Positions 1 to 7,346 of a stretch of 41,456 bases of DNA are shown one piece after another. The stretch's first letter is position 1. Each line of letters begins with the position of its first letter. The notes under the pieces were generated by a model. The model did no database searches. It saw only the letters and a program-made list of their open reading frames with translations, and had not been told where the DNA came from. This DNA comes from Flavobacterium sp. J27 (GTDB taxonomy: Bacteria > Bacteroidota > Bacteroidia > Flavobacteriales > Flavobacteriaceae): NCBI RefSeq assembly GCF_004303025.1, contig NZ_PJQW01000018.1:1-41456 (forward strand). The letters are read 5' to 3'. A program made the translations under genes and the position numbers.

Positions 1-1
1 A

Positions 2-70
2 ATCGAAAAACGTTTAAAAAAAGAGTTAGAACAATCACGAAAGCCTGTTTTTTATTTCAACATCAATTAA
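2..70 (+). CDS. 3' end of an unidentified gene (partial)
   Basis: Only the last 22 codons are in the window, read in frame 2 and ending in TAA at 68-70. The visible tail is highly charged and lysine/glutamate-rich (IEKRLKKELEQSRKPVF then YFNIN), which suggests a helical or coiled-coil C-terminus. A strong terminator follows within 10 bases, which supports this being a real gene end. It lies upstream of, and co-directional with, the element's structural block, so it probably belongs to the same mobile element. No function can be assigned from this fragment. Confidence 0.55.
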   Translation: MEKRLKKELEQSRKPVFYFNIN

Positions 71-76
71 AAAACC

Positions 77-107
77 AAAAGCAACCTCAAAAAGGTTGCT
101 TTTTTTG
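77..107 (+). terminator. Rho-independent terminator after the partial gene
   Basis: A 7-bp stem, GCAACCT (81-87) pairing with AGGTTGC (93-99), with a short A-rich loop, is followed by a run of seven T. It separates the upstream partial gene from the long operon starting at 229. The 120 bases between terminator and start codon hold no gene. They should contain the promoter of the structural block, but I find no convincing TTG-N19-TAnnTTTG match there. Confidence 0.85.
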
Positions 108-228
108 TTACAATCGTTTCTTTTATAACTGTATCGTTCCTAATCTAGTCGTATCGCATCCTTACGCAAATAAAATCTTTTTACCTGTTGCAATTTTGTA
201 CTCAATCCTTTAGTATTAAATTGTTTTA

Positions 229-1647
229 ATGAGTTTGTTTAGAAATTTAAAAAACGGAAACCAGTATAACGCCCTTTTACCTCAATCGGCTTGTGAAAGA
301 GTTAATCTAGGTAAGGGCGATACTAGTTTTTCTGTCGAAATGATAGTTAAACAAGCGTTGCAACACCGTGAACAAGTAACTGAATTAGCTGAAAAACTAG
401 TTGCAGAAACAAACGGCTCTTTAGAACAAGTTTGCAACAATATTCATTCATTTTTGTATTGGCATCTGCAATATAAAGCAGACGGAGAAGCGCAATTACT
501 AAGAAGTCCTGCTTGTGCATGGCAACAACGTTATGTAGGCATAGATTGCAAAAGCTATTCCATTTTTGCAAGTGCTATTTTGTTGCAACTCGGTGTAAAA
601 CACTACATAAGAAGAATAAAACAACCCACACACAACCCCGAACATTATAGTCATGTTTATGTTATTGTTCCTGTTAATCAAAAAACGGGAAAGTTAGACA
701 AAGGCTACTACACTATAGACGGCACGCTACCTTACACCATTGAACCAATTTACACATTTAAAGATGATTATTACATGGATAAATTACAACATTACGGGTT
801 AAATGGAAGCGATATTAACCTATCAAACCTAAACTTCGATAGCATTAAAAACCTTTTTTCAACGCCTATTTCGTGTTGGAATGGCACTTCGTTTGATGGC
901 GCAAGAGCGCAAGAAGTAGCCAATAACATTGGCAAATGGCACGAAATGTTATTAACCAATATTAACAATGCAGTTCAAAGCGGTAACTATTCTGCAATAT
1001 CCGATTTAGAAAATAAATTCAAAGGAAAGTTAGAAGCTGGCTTATGCGGTTATCAAAAAAAGATAACAGAGGGTTATAACGCTTGTACAAGGGAATCAAT
1101 TACTAAAATGATTGAAATTCTAAACTTCTATAAAAAAGTAGTTTGGACTGGTTATGATGCTTGGATTACAACCTATTTCGATTTTGAAATAGTAGGCGAA
1201 AAAAAATACTCAAACTGGGCAGTCGAAGACTTACCAGTCGGTATGTGGTTTGCTTATACTGGCGAACCTTGTTTTGCAAAAGTACCATTAAGAAAATTCG
1301 CCATAAAAGCAGGTGTAACAGCTATACCACAATTTGAGTTTACACCATATTTAGAAAGTGCAGTTCAAAACCCTAGTTCATTCGACCCGTTACAGTTTAT
1401 ACAAGGGCTGTCTACTATTTTAGTTTCATTCACAGGAAACAATAGTACAGGTACTTCAGGCAACGGGCAAGTGTATGACAACAACAACCCTAACGTTCCA
1501 GTTGAGCCAAAAACAACCAAAGCAGGTTTTAGTTTAATACCTAGTCTTTTATTGTTTTCAGGTGGAGTTTACGCGTGGTCGCAAATGAAAGATAAAGACA
1601 GTAAAGAGAAACAACCCGCTAACAGTAAAACTTCTAAAACTAAATAA
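229..1647 (+). CDS. Transglutaminase-fold protein with C-terminal membrane anchor
   Basis: This 472-residue protein opens the element's long operon. The N-terminal part carries the catalytic layout of the transglutaminase/cysteine-peptidase fold: Cys107 in GIDCKSYS, His142 in YSHVYV and Asp164 in YTIDGT. The middle (about 180-420) is unrecognised. A hydrophobic segment at about 432-450 and a short Lys/Ser-rich tail suggest anchoring in a membrane with the catalytic domain on one face. The next gene starts 2 bases after the stop, so the two are co-transcribed. In a membrane-containing virion such an enzyme could process or cross-link proteins or attack the peptidoglycan; this is inference. The fold is fairly sure, the substrate unknown. 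Confidence 0.72.
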   Translation: MSLFRNLKNGNQYNALLPQSACERVNLGKGDTSFSVEMIVKQALQHREQVTELAEKLVAETNGSLEQVCNNIHSFLYWHLQYKADGEAQLLRSPACAWQQRYVGIDCKSYSIFASAILLQLGVKHYIRRIKQPTHNPEHYSHVYVIVPVNQKTGKLDKGYYTIDGTLPYTIEPIYTFKDDYYMDKLQHYGLNGSDINLSNLNFDSIKNLFSTPISCWNGTSFDGARAQEVANNIGKWHEMLLTNINNAVQSGNYSAISDLENKFKGKLEAGLCGYQKKITEGYNACTRESITKMIEILNFYKKVVWTGYDAWITTYFDFEIVGEKKYSNWAVEDLPVGMWFAYTGEPCFAKVPLRKFAIKAGVTAIPQFEFTPYLESAVQNPSSFDPLQFIQGLSTILVSFTGNNSTGTSGNGQVYDNNNPNVPVEPKTTKAGFSLIPSLLLFSGGVYAWSQMKDKDSKEKQPANSKTSKTK

Positions 1648-1649
1648 TT

Positions 1650-2462
1650 ATGAATAGAGGTTTAAACGGTTGGTTCGGTAGATTTTTAAAAAGTGTCATT
1701 GTAAGAGTGGCAACGTTTGTTGATGCAACGGTTTCGACTTCGACAGGTACAATTGTAAATGCCAATTTTACAGAATTTGCAAATAGTATCGGTTCGGGTG
1801 GTTCTTCCTTTTGGAACAAAGGCGCAACCTATAATGAAACGCTAGCAAACATTGAAAACGACCCACGTGCAAATTATGAGCCTACTTATGAAGAGGAAAT
1901 AATTTTAAATAAGTTTTCCGAAGAAATTACACCATTAATAACCAATCTAGCTACAATTACTGCTAGTATAATTAATACACCTTTTACAGAAGAAAAATTT
2001 ACCATAGCAAATGAGTTGTTGCAACGTTTTGCGGTTATTAAAAGATACTATAGAGGTTCTGAAAAACAAGGTTTGTCTGCTGAAGCTATTAGTTTAAGAG
2101 ATTTAATCATTGAAGTTTTATTACTTAAAATAGAAATTGACTTAACTAATGAAATGGCAAAAGAGCCAGCTTTAGTTTTAGCACCAGTTTCAACCACTTC
2201 AAATGCCAATGAAATAGTACAAGAATTATACCCACTTTCAAAAGTAGCCGAAACCACTTTTGGTACAAAATTTCAAATCTACAAGTGGCAAAAACTAGAC
2301 TTACCACCAAACGACACAACACCAGTTGACACAACGCCAGTACAAACAATAAACACAAATACAACGGTTAAACGCTTTGGCTATGACTGGATTTTGTGGG
2401 GTGTGGGCGGTTACGGTGCTTTAAAATGGCTTTTGAGCATAATAAATAAAAATAATCAATAA
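1650..2462 (+). CDS. Unknown element protein with C-terminal membrane segment
   Basis: This 270-residue protein matches no family I recognise. It begins with a basic amphipathic stretch (LNGWFGRFLKSVIVRV), has a helical middle (about 75-175), a Thr/Pro-rich linker (about 215-240) and a hydrophobic C-terminal segment (about 246-264, WILWGVGGYGALKWLLSII). It shares the C-terminal anchor layout of the preceding transglutaminase-fold protein, from which it is separated by 2 bases. I infer a membrane-associated virion or assembly protein of the element. No catalytic motif is visible. Confidence 0.6.
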   Translation: MNRGLNGWFGRFLKSVIVRVATFVDATVSTSTGTIVNANFTEFANSIGSGGSSFWNKGATYNETLANIENDPRANYEPTYEEEIILNKFSEEITPLITNLATITASIINTPFTEEKFTIANELLQRFAVIKRYYRGSEKQGLSAEAISLRDLIIEVLLLKIEIDLTNEMAKEPALVLAPVSTTSNANEIVQELYPLSKVAETTFGTKFQIYKWQKLDLPPNDTTPVDTTPVQTINTNTTVKRFGYDWILWGVGGYGALKWLLSIINKNNQ

Positions 2463-2481
2463 TCAAAAATCGAATAGTAAA

Positions 2482-2988
2482 ATGAAATTACCAAAAATTA
2501 AATCAAGCGATGTAAGCATAGGTGTTGCACAAGTTGCAGGTGGCGCGGTTGGTTTTGTAATCCCTAACGGTTTGGCTAACACTTATGCTAAGGTAGATGA
2601 CGAAACAATCATAACTGAAGAGCAAAAAAAGAAAAAAATGTTAGCCAATGGAGTGCTTTTAATAGGTGGTGTTTTAGCGTCCTTACTAATTAAAGGCGAC
2701 AACATTCTTGCTGTAGGAGGAAAGTCTTTAGCTATGGGAATTGCATCAGGTGGTGCGGTTGGTTTAATCAAACCAGCGCTAGCTAAAAAAGTAGCTGAAA
2801 ACACTACAGACGGAACGGCTGGTAGCCGATTTATTAAAGGCGCTTTAGGTTGCCCAGATATGAATACTAGTTTTTATAGTAAAACGTTAAACCGTCCTAG
2901 ATTAAACATGGCGATAATGGAAAGCCAAACGCCAGTTTATAGCAACTCAAATAGTAAAGATGCTTTTGCGTCATTCACATTGAGTTAA
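2482..2988 (+). CDS. Small glycine-rich membrane protein of the element
   Basis: This 168-residue protein has a glycine-rich N-terminal stretch (about 10-35, GVAQVAGGAVGFVIPNG), a strongly hydrophobic segment at about 53-68 and another at about 73-96 (VGGKSLAMGIASGGAVGLI), with a short charged KKKK stretch before the first. The C-terminal 60 residues are soluble. It resembles small multi-spanning virion membrane proteins in general layout only. It lies directly upstream of the capsid candidate, separated from it by an unusually long 67-base leader. Function unknown. Confidence 0.58.
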   Translation: MKLPKIKSSDVSIGVAQVAGGAVGFVIPNGLANTYAKVDDETIITEEQKKKKMLANGVLLIGGVLASLLIKGDNILAVGGKSLAMGIASGGAVGLIKPALAKKVAENTTDGTAGSRFIKGALGCPDMNTSFYSKTLNRPRLNMAIMESQTPVYSNSNSKDAFASFTLS

Positions 2989-2993
2989 AACGA

Positions 2994-3042
2994 AATAAAA
3001 ATCATTTAAAAAAAAACGAATAGTTAAAAAATAAAAATCATT
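2994..3042 (+). repeat. Direct repeat in the leader of the capsid-candidate gene
   Basis: The 13-mer AATAAAAATCATT occurs exactly at 2994-3006 and again at 3030-3042 in the 67-base gap before the gene at 3056. An ACGAATAGT-like stretch lies between the copies, and a similar ATCGAATAGT lies just before the start codon at 2482. This may be a leader element that boosts expression, or a simple duplication in AT-rich DNA. Confidence 0.45.
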
Positions 3043-3055
3043 CAATCTTAAAATT

Positions 3056-3616
3056 ATGAACAAAGATTTAACACCAAATGAAATTTTAGACATAGTAGCA
3101 AAAGTTAGAAAGGGAAAAAATAACCCAACTACTCCTGACGGATTTAAACTAAAATCAACTGTTAAATATGTAGCAGGTTTGTCCGATGCTATAGAACAAA
3201 ACCAATTATTGCATCCTAAAAATGCAGAAGAAATAGGTATTACCAATATCGATAAAGCAAAGCTAAGTTATCCTTTCATTGTAACAGGTATAACAATTAA
3301 GTTTGACACGGCTACTGGTGCAGGTGTAACAGAATTGACTGCTGTTTTCGATGATAAAGCGCCAAATTACTGGGCAAATGGCGAAATTGAAATTAGCCAA
3401 GATGATGTATTGTTTGAATCTCCTGTTTCAGCAATTGCAAATTTAGGTTCTCCAACCTCTGTAAAAGATGATGTGTATACTGTGATTCCTTTTGTACTTA
3501 GAGAGGAAAAACCATTCAAAATCACACCTTCTTTAGTGGGTAATGCTGTTGTTAATCAAGTTTATAGACTTGAATTGCACGGTATTGAATTAGTGCCAGA
3601 CGCTACTATTAGATAA
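3056..3616 (+). CDS. Candidate major capsid or coat protein (beta-rich, 186 aa)
   Basis: After about 55 helical, basic N-terminal residues, the remainder reads as alternating beta-strands (FIVTGITIKF, ELTAVFDDKA, YTVIPFVLRE, YRLELHGIEL) compatible with a single jelly-roll. There is no membrane segment, which sets it apart from its neighbours. It has its own long leader and is followed at once by a strong terminator, the typical setting of a gene expressed at a higher level than its neighbours. At 186 residues it is close in size to the small single-barrel coat proteins of membrane-containing viruses. I cannot show homology, so capsid function is inference from size, predicted fold, location and expression signals. 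Confidence 0.45.
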   Translation: MNKDLTPNEILDIVAKVRKGKNNPTTPDGFKLKSTVKYVAGLSDAIEQNQLLHPKNAEEIGITNIDKAKLSYPFIVTGITIKFDTATGAGVTELTAVFDDKAPNYWANGEIEISQDDVLFESPVSAIANLGSPTSVKDDVYTVIPFVLREEKPFKITPSLVGNAVVNQVYRLELHGIELVPDATIR

Positions 3617-3638
3617 TATTAATCAATCATCAATCAAC

Positions 3639-3670
3639 AAAAACCCAAAGCATAGGTTTTGGGTTTTTTT
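3639..3670 (+). terminator. Terminator after the capsid candidate
   Basis: AAACCCAAA (3641-3649) pairs with TTTGGGTTT (3658-3666) around an 8-base loop and runs into a T tract. It lies inside the structural block, between two co-directional genes, so it probably lowers transcription of downstream genes relative to the gene at 3056 rather than ending the operon outright. Confidence 0.8.
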
Positions 3671-3684
3671 AAACAAAATTAAAA

Positions 3685-4044
3685 ATGAAGTACACAGAGG
3701 AAGTTATAAATATTTCAGTTTCCACAGGAACAAATGGCGATACAGTAACCGAAACCACAACTCCTGACGGTACACAAATTGTGGGAGTAGCAATTTTTCA
3801 TAGTGGTTTAACTGCTAATACAGACATTATAAATGCAATGGTTAGTGTTGATGGTGTTGATGTTTCAAAAATGCAACACATTGAAAACTACAGAAGCAGA
3901 GAAGCTGGTTACAATTCTAGTTATAAACCTTTAGTTCCTTTTCAATCAGGGAGAAAAGTAAAATTTGAAGTTCGTTCAGAAACAAATTTTACATCAGACT
4001 TTAAAGCGCAATTAATACTTATTAAAGAACCAAATAACTGTTAA
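3685..4044 (+). CDS. Small beta-rich element protein, possible second coat protein
   Basis: This 119-residue soluble protein has no membrane segment and reads as beta-strands from end to end (VINISVSTG, GVAIFHSGL, MVSVDGVDV, KVKFEVRSE, AQLILIKEP). The length suits one small barrel. It follows the capsid candidate across the terminator and precedes another small beta-rich protein by 7 bases. Viruses with two single-barrel capsid proteins encode them side by side, so this could be a minor coat, penton or spike-base protein. I do not recognise a family; the role is inferred from position and predicted strands only. Confidence 0.5.
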   Translation: MKYTEEVINISVSTGTNGDTVTETTTPDGTQIVGVAIFHSGLTANTDIINAMVSVDGVDVSKMQHIENYRSREAGYNSSYKPLVPFQSGRKVKFEVRSETNFTSDFKAQLILIKEPNNC

Positions 4045-4051
4045 AATAATC

Positions 4052-4357
4052 ATGGCTAAGGTAAATCTACAAAGCGAAGAAATAAGAAAAATAGCAAAAA
4101 AAAACTATAAAAAAGTAACGCTAGTTGTGGTAAGTAATTTATCAGCTAACGCACTCTATTTTTTCTTTAATGGAATTAAAAGAGTTTTACCTGGTTATGA
4201 TAGTGAAGCAGATTTAGGCAATATACCAACATTTGAATTTAGTTGCAACGGTCATTATTTTGATTGTGAGCTAAATTTTAATGGCTCTAATAATAATGTA
4301 ACAATTGATTATGCAGAATTAATAGATCAAGAAAATAACCCATTAAATCCATGTTAA
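4052..4357 (+). CDS. Small beta-rich element protein
   Basis: This 101-residue protein has a basic N-terminus (EEIRKIAKKNYKK) followed by strand-like segments (VTLVVVSNLS, ALYFFFNGIKRV, FEFSCNGHYFDCELNFNG, VTIDYAEL). Three cysteines are present, including one at the extreme C-terminus, as in the preceding 119-residue protein, which also ends in Asn-Cys. It is separated from neighbours by 7 and 1 bases, so co-translation is likely. Unrecognised; probably a minor structural protein of the element. Confidence 0.5.
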   Translation: MAKVNLQSEEIRKIAKKNYKKVTLVVVSNLSANALYFFFNGIKRVLPGYDSEADLGNIPTFEFSCNGHYFDCELNFNGSNNNVTIDYAELIDQENNPLNPC

Positions 4358-4358
4358 A

Positions 4359-5099
4359 ATGAGGCAAGAATTTAACATTTTGGTTAACAAATTAAATACT
4401 GACCCGTTAACGGCAGTTTCAATATTTGACAACGATACGTTTACTCAAATATTAAAACCTACCTATGGTACTGATTTAAAACAGCAGTTTGGCAGCATTA
4501 AAGAATATTTTGAAAAGTTAAACCGTGAGGGTAAAAGAAATCTTACCGTACAGGAGTATCGAAAAAATGGTACTTCAAAGGAAAAGCAAGGAAATGCTTT
4601 TCCAGTTACTTTTTCAGAAACCCCACAAACATCACCGCAAATGCAAAATAATAACACAGTTGGTTTAAATGGAAATTTCGGTTTAGGCTTTTCAGATATT
4701 ATGAATTTAAACACGAATTCGGTATTAAAGGAAAGGCTGGAAGTTGAGAATGATTTTTTAAAAAAAGAAAATAAACGTCTTGAAGAGAGTAACAAAGCAT
4801 TAGAACGTAAAATTTTAGAAAACGAATTTTCAGACACTAAAGCATCAGGAAACAAAGAATTATTAAAAGAGGCAGTAAATACTTTTGGACCAGTTCTACA
4901 AATGCTAATGCAAAATAATTCCAGTTCCGCTTTAAATGCTCCTGCTAGTCAGAACTTAACCCCTGAAAAACAACAATTCATAACCTTAATTAGTAATCCT
5001 AATTTTTCAAATGAAAACGTGATTTTTTTGTATGAAGTAATTAATGCGATTAATACAAAAGAGGATTTTTACGATCAATTAGAAGCACTTTTAAAATAA
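4359..5099 (+). CDS. Coiled-coil protein of the element
   Basis: This 246-residue protein has three parts: a helical N-terminal region (1-70), a Gln/Asn/Pro-rich linker (about 75-120), a clear coiled coil at about 124-158 (ERLEVENDFLKKENKRLEE and onward), then a helical C-terminal domain (about 165-246) with an Asn/Ser/Ala-rich insertion. No membrane segment or catalytic motif is visible. It could be a scaffolding, assembly or DNA-condensing factor. It begins 1 base after the preceding stop. Confidence 0.55.
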   Translation: MRQEFNILVNKLNTDPLTAVSIFDNDTFTQILKPTYGTDLKQQFGSIKEYFEKLNREGKRNLTVQEYRKNGTSKEKQGNAFPVTFSETPQTSPQMQNNNTVGLNGNFGLGFSDIMNLNTNSVLKERLEVENDFLKKENKRLEESNKALERKILENEFSDTKASGNKELLKEAVNTFGPVLQMLMQNNSSSALNAPASQNLTPEKQQFITLISNPNFSNENVIFLYEVINAINTKEDFYDQLEALLK

Positions 5100-5107
5100 C
5101 ACAAATT

Positions 5108-5299
5108 ATGGCACAAAAAATAACATTAGAAATTAATAATTCAAACCCTATTGAGTTAAAAGCAAAAGAAAAATCGTTGCAACAAATTGCAACATTACCA
5201 ACGGACGTAATTGTCTTTTTAGGCGAACTCGCAGGAAGTAAAAAAGCGGTTGATAAATTAATGAGCAATCAGAAACTTATAAAATCAATGTTGCTGTAG
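5108..5299 (+). CDS. Small acidic/basic protein of the element (63 aa)
   Basis: The 63-residue product begins MAQKITLEINNSNPIELKAK, then has a helical stretch ending in a lysine-rich C-terminus. It starts 8 bases after the coiled-coil gene and ends 11 bases before a strong hairpin terminator, so it is the last gene of the first transcription segment. The strand-helix pattern is compact, but no family is recognised. Confidence 0.5.
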   Translation: MAQKITLEINNSNPIELKAKEKSLQQIATLPTDVIVFLGELAGSKKAVDKLMSNQKLIKSMLL

Positions 5300-5310
5300 A
5301 GTGTTGTTTG

Positions 5311-5348
5311 AACCGTACGGCACACTTGCCGTGTCGTGCGGTTTTTTT
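5311..5348 (+). terminator. Strong terminator dividing the structural block
   Basis: AACCGTACGGCAC (5311-5323) pairs with GTGTCGTGCGGTT (5331-5343) as a 13-bp stem with two G-T pairs and a 7-base loop, followed by a run of T. It is more GC-rich than its surroundings. It decides the next start: an open frame beginning at 5301 would have to translate through this hairpin, so the gene really starts at the ATG at 5361. Confidence 0.9.
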
Positions 5349-5360
5349 AAAATTGGAAAA

Positions 5361-5870
5361 ATGAGAAAAGAAAAATTAGGAAATCCAGCATTAATAGCAA
5401 GTGTCGCTAATTCAGAAGCGGGGCAAACTGCCATTAAAAACGCTTCAGAAAATCAAAAAGCAGTCGTCGAAACTGCAAAAAATGTAATTCCTTTTTTAGT
5501 AAAAACACTTGTTTTTTTGGGTATTGGATATGTGATTTATAAAAAAATATCCAACCGTTTTGAGCCATTACAAGAAAATAAGAACTATCCAGTTTCAAAC
5601 ATTACAGACAATCAGGCAAGTGCTAAAGCTGAAACTATTTACCAAGCTATGAAAGGTGCTGGAAATGGTTTTGAAACCGTAAAACAAGCTATTGCAGGCG
5701 TTAACTACAATGGGTTTTTTAAAATTTACAACGCTTTTGGCAATAGAGAGGGAGCAATTCCTTTTACTTCAAAAATGAACTTGATAGAATGGTTTAACGA
5801 TCAATTTAATACATACGAACTCCAGCAGCTTAATTTTTTAGTACCTAACATTTTTTCAAAAACTATCTAA
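5361..5870 (+). CDS. Annexin-repeat-like membrane protein 1
   Basis: Starting at the ATG at 5361 gives 169 residues; the frame is open further upstream but only through a terminator hairpin. A helical, charged N-terminus (1-40) precedes one membrane segment (about 43-60, VKTLVFLGIGYVIY). After a linker, residues 88-162 resemble a single annexin repeat: AETIYQAMKGAGNGFETV, then a helical run with FKIYNAFGNR. The next gene encodes a second copy of the same layout, and the two C-terminal domains align with each other. Annexin repeats bind acidic phospholipid through calcium, so a membrane-binding role is possible, but one repeat is much less than the usual four. Homology is suggested, not proven. 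Confidence 0.65.
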   Translation: MRKEKLGNPALIASVANSEAGQTAIKNASENQKAVVETAKNVIPFLVKTLVFLGIGYVIYKKISNRFEPLQENKNYPVSNITDNQASAKAETIYQAMKGAGNGFETVKQAIAGVNYNGFFKIYNAFGNREGAIPFTSKMNLIEWFNDQFNTYELQQLNFLVPNIFSKTI

Positions 5871-5872
5871 CT

Positions 5873-6310
5873 ATGAAGTTAACTAACCAACAAATAAAGT
5901 ACGCAAAAAGAATAGGAGGTATTTCCTTAGCTGGTTTTTTACTGTACTTGTTTTTTAAACCTAAAAAACAAGATACTGGTGGTTTAGTTACCGACCCAAC
6001 AAACAACAACGATACTTGGGGAAATAATAATAACACGAACACTTATTTCGACCCTCAAAAGGTAGCTGAAAACCTGTATCTCGCGATGAAAGATTTAGGT
6101 ACGGACGAAGATTTAATTTTCAGTTCGTTAAAAAATGTCAATCAATCGCAATTTTCACAAGTTGTTGAAGCTTTTGGAGTCAGAAACTACAATCCTTTTT
6201 CTGGCAATACACTAAGCTTCGTGAAGCATCCTTTAAGTGTTTGGCTAAAGAGTGAATTGTCAGATAGTGAATACAATACCTTGAAATTAAAATACCCTAA
6301 CTATTTATAA
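5873..6310 (+). CDS. Annexin-repeat-like membrane protein 2
   Basis: This 145-residue paralogue of the preceding protein starts 2 bases after it. It has one membrane segment at about 13-29 followed by a lysine-rich stop-transfer patch, an Asn/Thr-rich linker (about 38-60), and an annexin-like domain at about 64-138. The key stretch AMKDLGTDED (71-80) matches the annexin type-2 calcium loop consensus (KGxGTDE) closely, and is a better match than in its neighbour, where the acidic residues are lost. The shared tail pattern includes AFGxR and a Trp-rich helix. I infer that the pair works together on a membrane, for example holding the virion membrane to the coat or the host envelope. Confidence 0.68.
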   Translation: MKLTNQQIKYAKRIGGISLAGFLLYLFFKPKKQDTGGLVTDPTNNNDTWGNNNNTNTYFDPQKVAENLYLAMKDLGTDEDLIFSSLKNVNQSQFSQVVEAFGVRNYNPFSGNTLSFVKHPLSVWLKSELSDSEYNTLKLKYPNYL

Positions 6311-6313
6311 GTT

Positions 6314-6706
6314 ATGTTGATACAAGGAAAAATAACAGATTTTGCAGGAGAACCTATACACATGGCAACGGTATCAATTAAAGATTCTAATCCTTTAATT
6401 GGTGTATCAACTGACTTTGACGGCAATTATGCTATTAATGCCCAGTCAGGGCAAGTTTTAGAGTTTTCTTATGTAGGAAATGTTCCTGTTCAAAGAGTTG
6501 TTAACAGCTATAACAACATCATTAATGTAACTATGGCAAACGAAATTGCGTTGCCTGAAGTTACGGTAACGGGTAAAAAACCGACGAATTATTGGACTTT
6601 GTTTTTAGAACTTTTATTAGTTGGTTTTATAATAAAATCGGTTGTTGACATCAACAAGCAAGAAAAAGAAGAAAAAAAACCAAAACCTAAAAAAATAACG
6701 ATATGA
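6314..6706 (+). CDS. Carboxypeptidase-regulatory-like domain with membrane anchor
   Basis: Residues 1-85 are a CarboxypepD_reg-like beta-sandwich, recognisable by GKITDFAGEPIHMATVSIK, the DFDGNYAI turn (34-41) and the LEFSYVG strand. The same domain normally forms the N-terminus of Bacteroidota TonB-dependent receptors (SusC type), but here no signal peptide, plug or barrel follows. Instead there is one membrane segment (about 94-112) and a basic tail of about 18 residues rich in Lys, Glu and Pro. The domain may have been taken from the host and reused as a virion surface module or host-envelope mimic. The stop overlaps the next start by 4 bases (ATGA). Confidence 0.72.
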   Translation: MLIQGKITDFAGEPIHMATVSIKDSNPLIGVSTDFDGNYAINAQSGQVLEFSYVGNVPVQRVVNSYNNIINVTMANEIALPEVTVTGKKPTNYWTLFLELLLVGFIIKSVVDINKQEKEEKKPKPKKITI

Positions 6707-6828
6707 AAGATATATTAATGCTAGCGTTGTGCTTAGGTACTTCTTATTTGCTAATTGGCAGAAAAGAAGAAAAATTAACTGAAACAACCACAACTGAAAA
6801 CACAGAAAATTTAAATCTATCAAAATAA
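6703..6828 (+). CDS. 41-residue single-pass membrane protein
   Basis: This is a short gene that is easy to miss. Its ATG at 6703 overlaps the previous stop as ATGA, and its own TAA overlaps the next start as TAATG, so it is translationally coupled on both sides. The product has a hydrophobic N-terminal segment (residues 3-18, DILMLALCLGTSYLLI), a basic patch (GRKEEK) and a Thr/Glu/Asn-rich tail. The size and topology match the many small membrane proteins of this block. Function unknown; the double overlap is the main evidence that it is real. Confidence 0.68.
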   Translation: MKDILMLALCLGTSYLLIGRKEEKLTETTTTENTENLNLSK

Positions 6829-7283
6829 TGGAAAAATCGTATTTAAATAATGGTACTTTGCCTCGTGGGTTGAGAAATAATAATCCAGGTAACTTGGTGC
6901 AAACTTCTATTACATGGCTTGGTAAAGTTCCGTTATCACAAAATACAGATTCTCGTTTTGAACAGTTTTATGAGTTACGTTACGGTATTCGTGCGTTAAT
7001 GCGTGATATTATAAGCGATGTTAAAAAAGGAAAAACCACTGTTACAGGCTTAATAACTGAATTTGCACCTGCTTTTGAAAACAATACTACTGCTTATATT
7101 AACTCTGTTATTGCTTCTGTAGGTAGTAATATCATTGGAGAATTAACACAAGAAAAATTAATCGCTCTTTGTAAAGCTATTGTTTTGGTCGAAAACGGAG
7201 CAATAGTAAAGCAATATATCGATGATTCAGATTACCAAAAAGCTTTAGATATTTTGGGCATAACACTTAAAAAAAAAGCATAA
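6828..7283 (+). CDS. Lysozyme-like 'NNNPGN' virion-type protein
   Basis: This 151-residue protein carries RGLRNNNPGNL at 13-23, the hallmark of a phage protein family with a lysozyme-like fold that is often annotated as 'structural protein P5' or peptidoglycan-degrading virion protein. A FEQFYELRYGIRALMRDI stretch follows, also typical of the family, and the remainder is helical. It has no signal peptide or membrane segment. In phages such proteins open the cell wall during entry or lie in the capsid vertex. It is translationally coupled to the small gene before it. Family assignment is fairly sure; exact role (entry or release) is not. Confidence 0.75.
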   Translation: MEKSYLNNGTLPRGLRNNNPGNLVQTSITWLGKVPLSQNTDSRFEQFYELRYGIRALMRDIISDVKKGKTTVTGLITEFAPAFENNTTAYINSVIASVGSNIIGELTQEKLIALCKAIVLVENGAIVKQYIDDSDYQKALDILGITLKKKA

Positions 7284-7346
7284 TTACGTTTACAAATGTT
7301 TCAATTATAGCTGGAATATCATTTATAATTTATAAACTTAATCAAA

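Noticed and set aside
499..681. Various minus-strand open frames opposite the element genes and housekeeping genes.
   Set aside because: They are low-complexity mirror translations of real genes with no family features or own signals.
5301..5360. Upstream extension of the annexin-like protein 1 frame from position 5301.
   Set aside because: It would translate through the strong terminator hairpin at 5311-5348 and begins with GTG; the ATG at 5361 gives a protein parallel to its paralogue.
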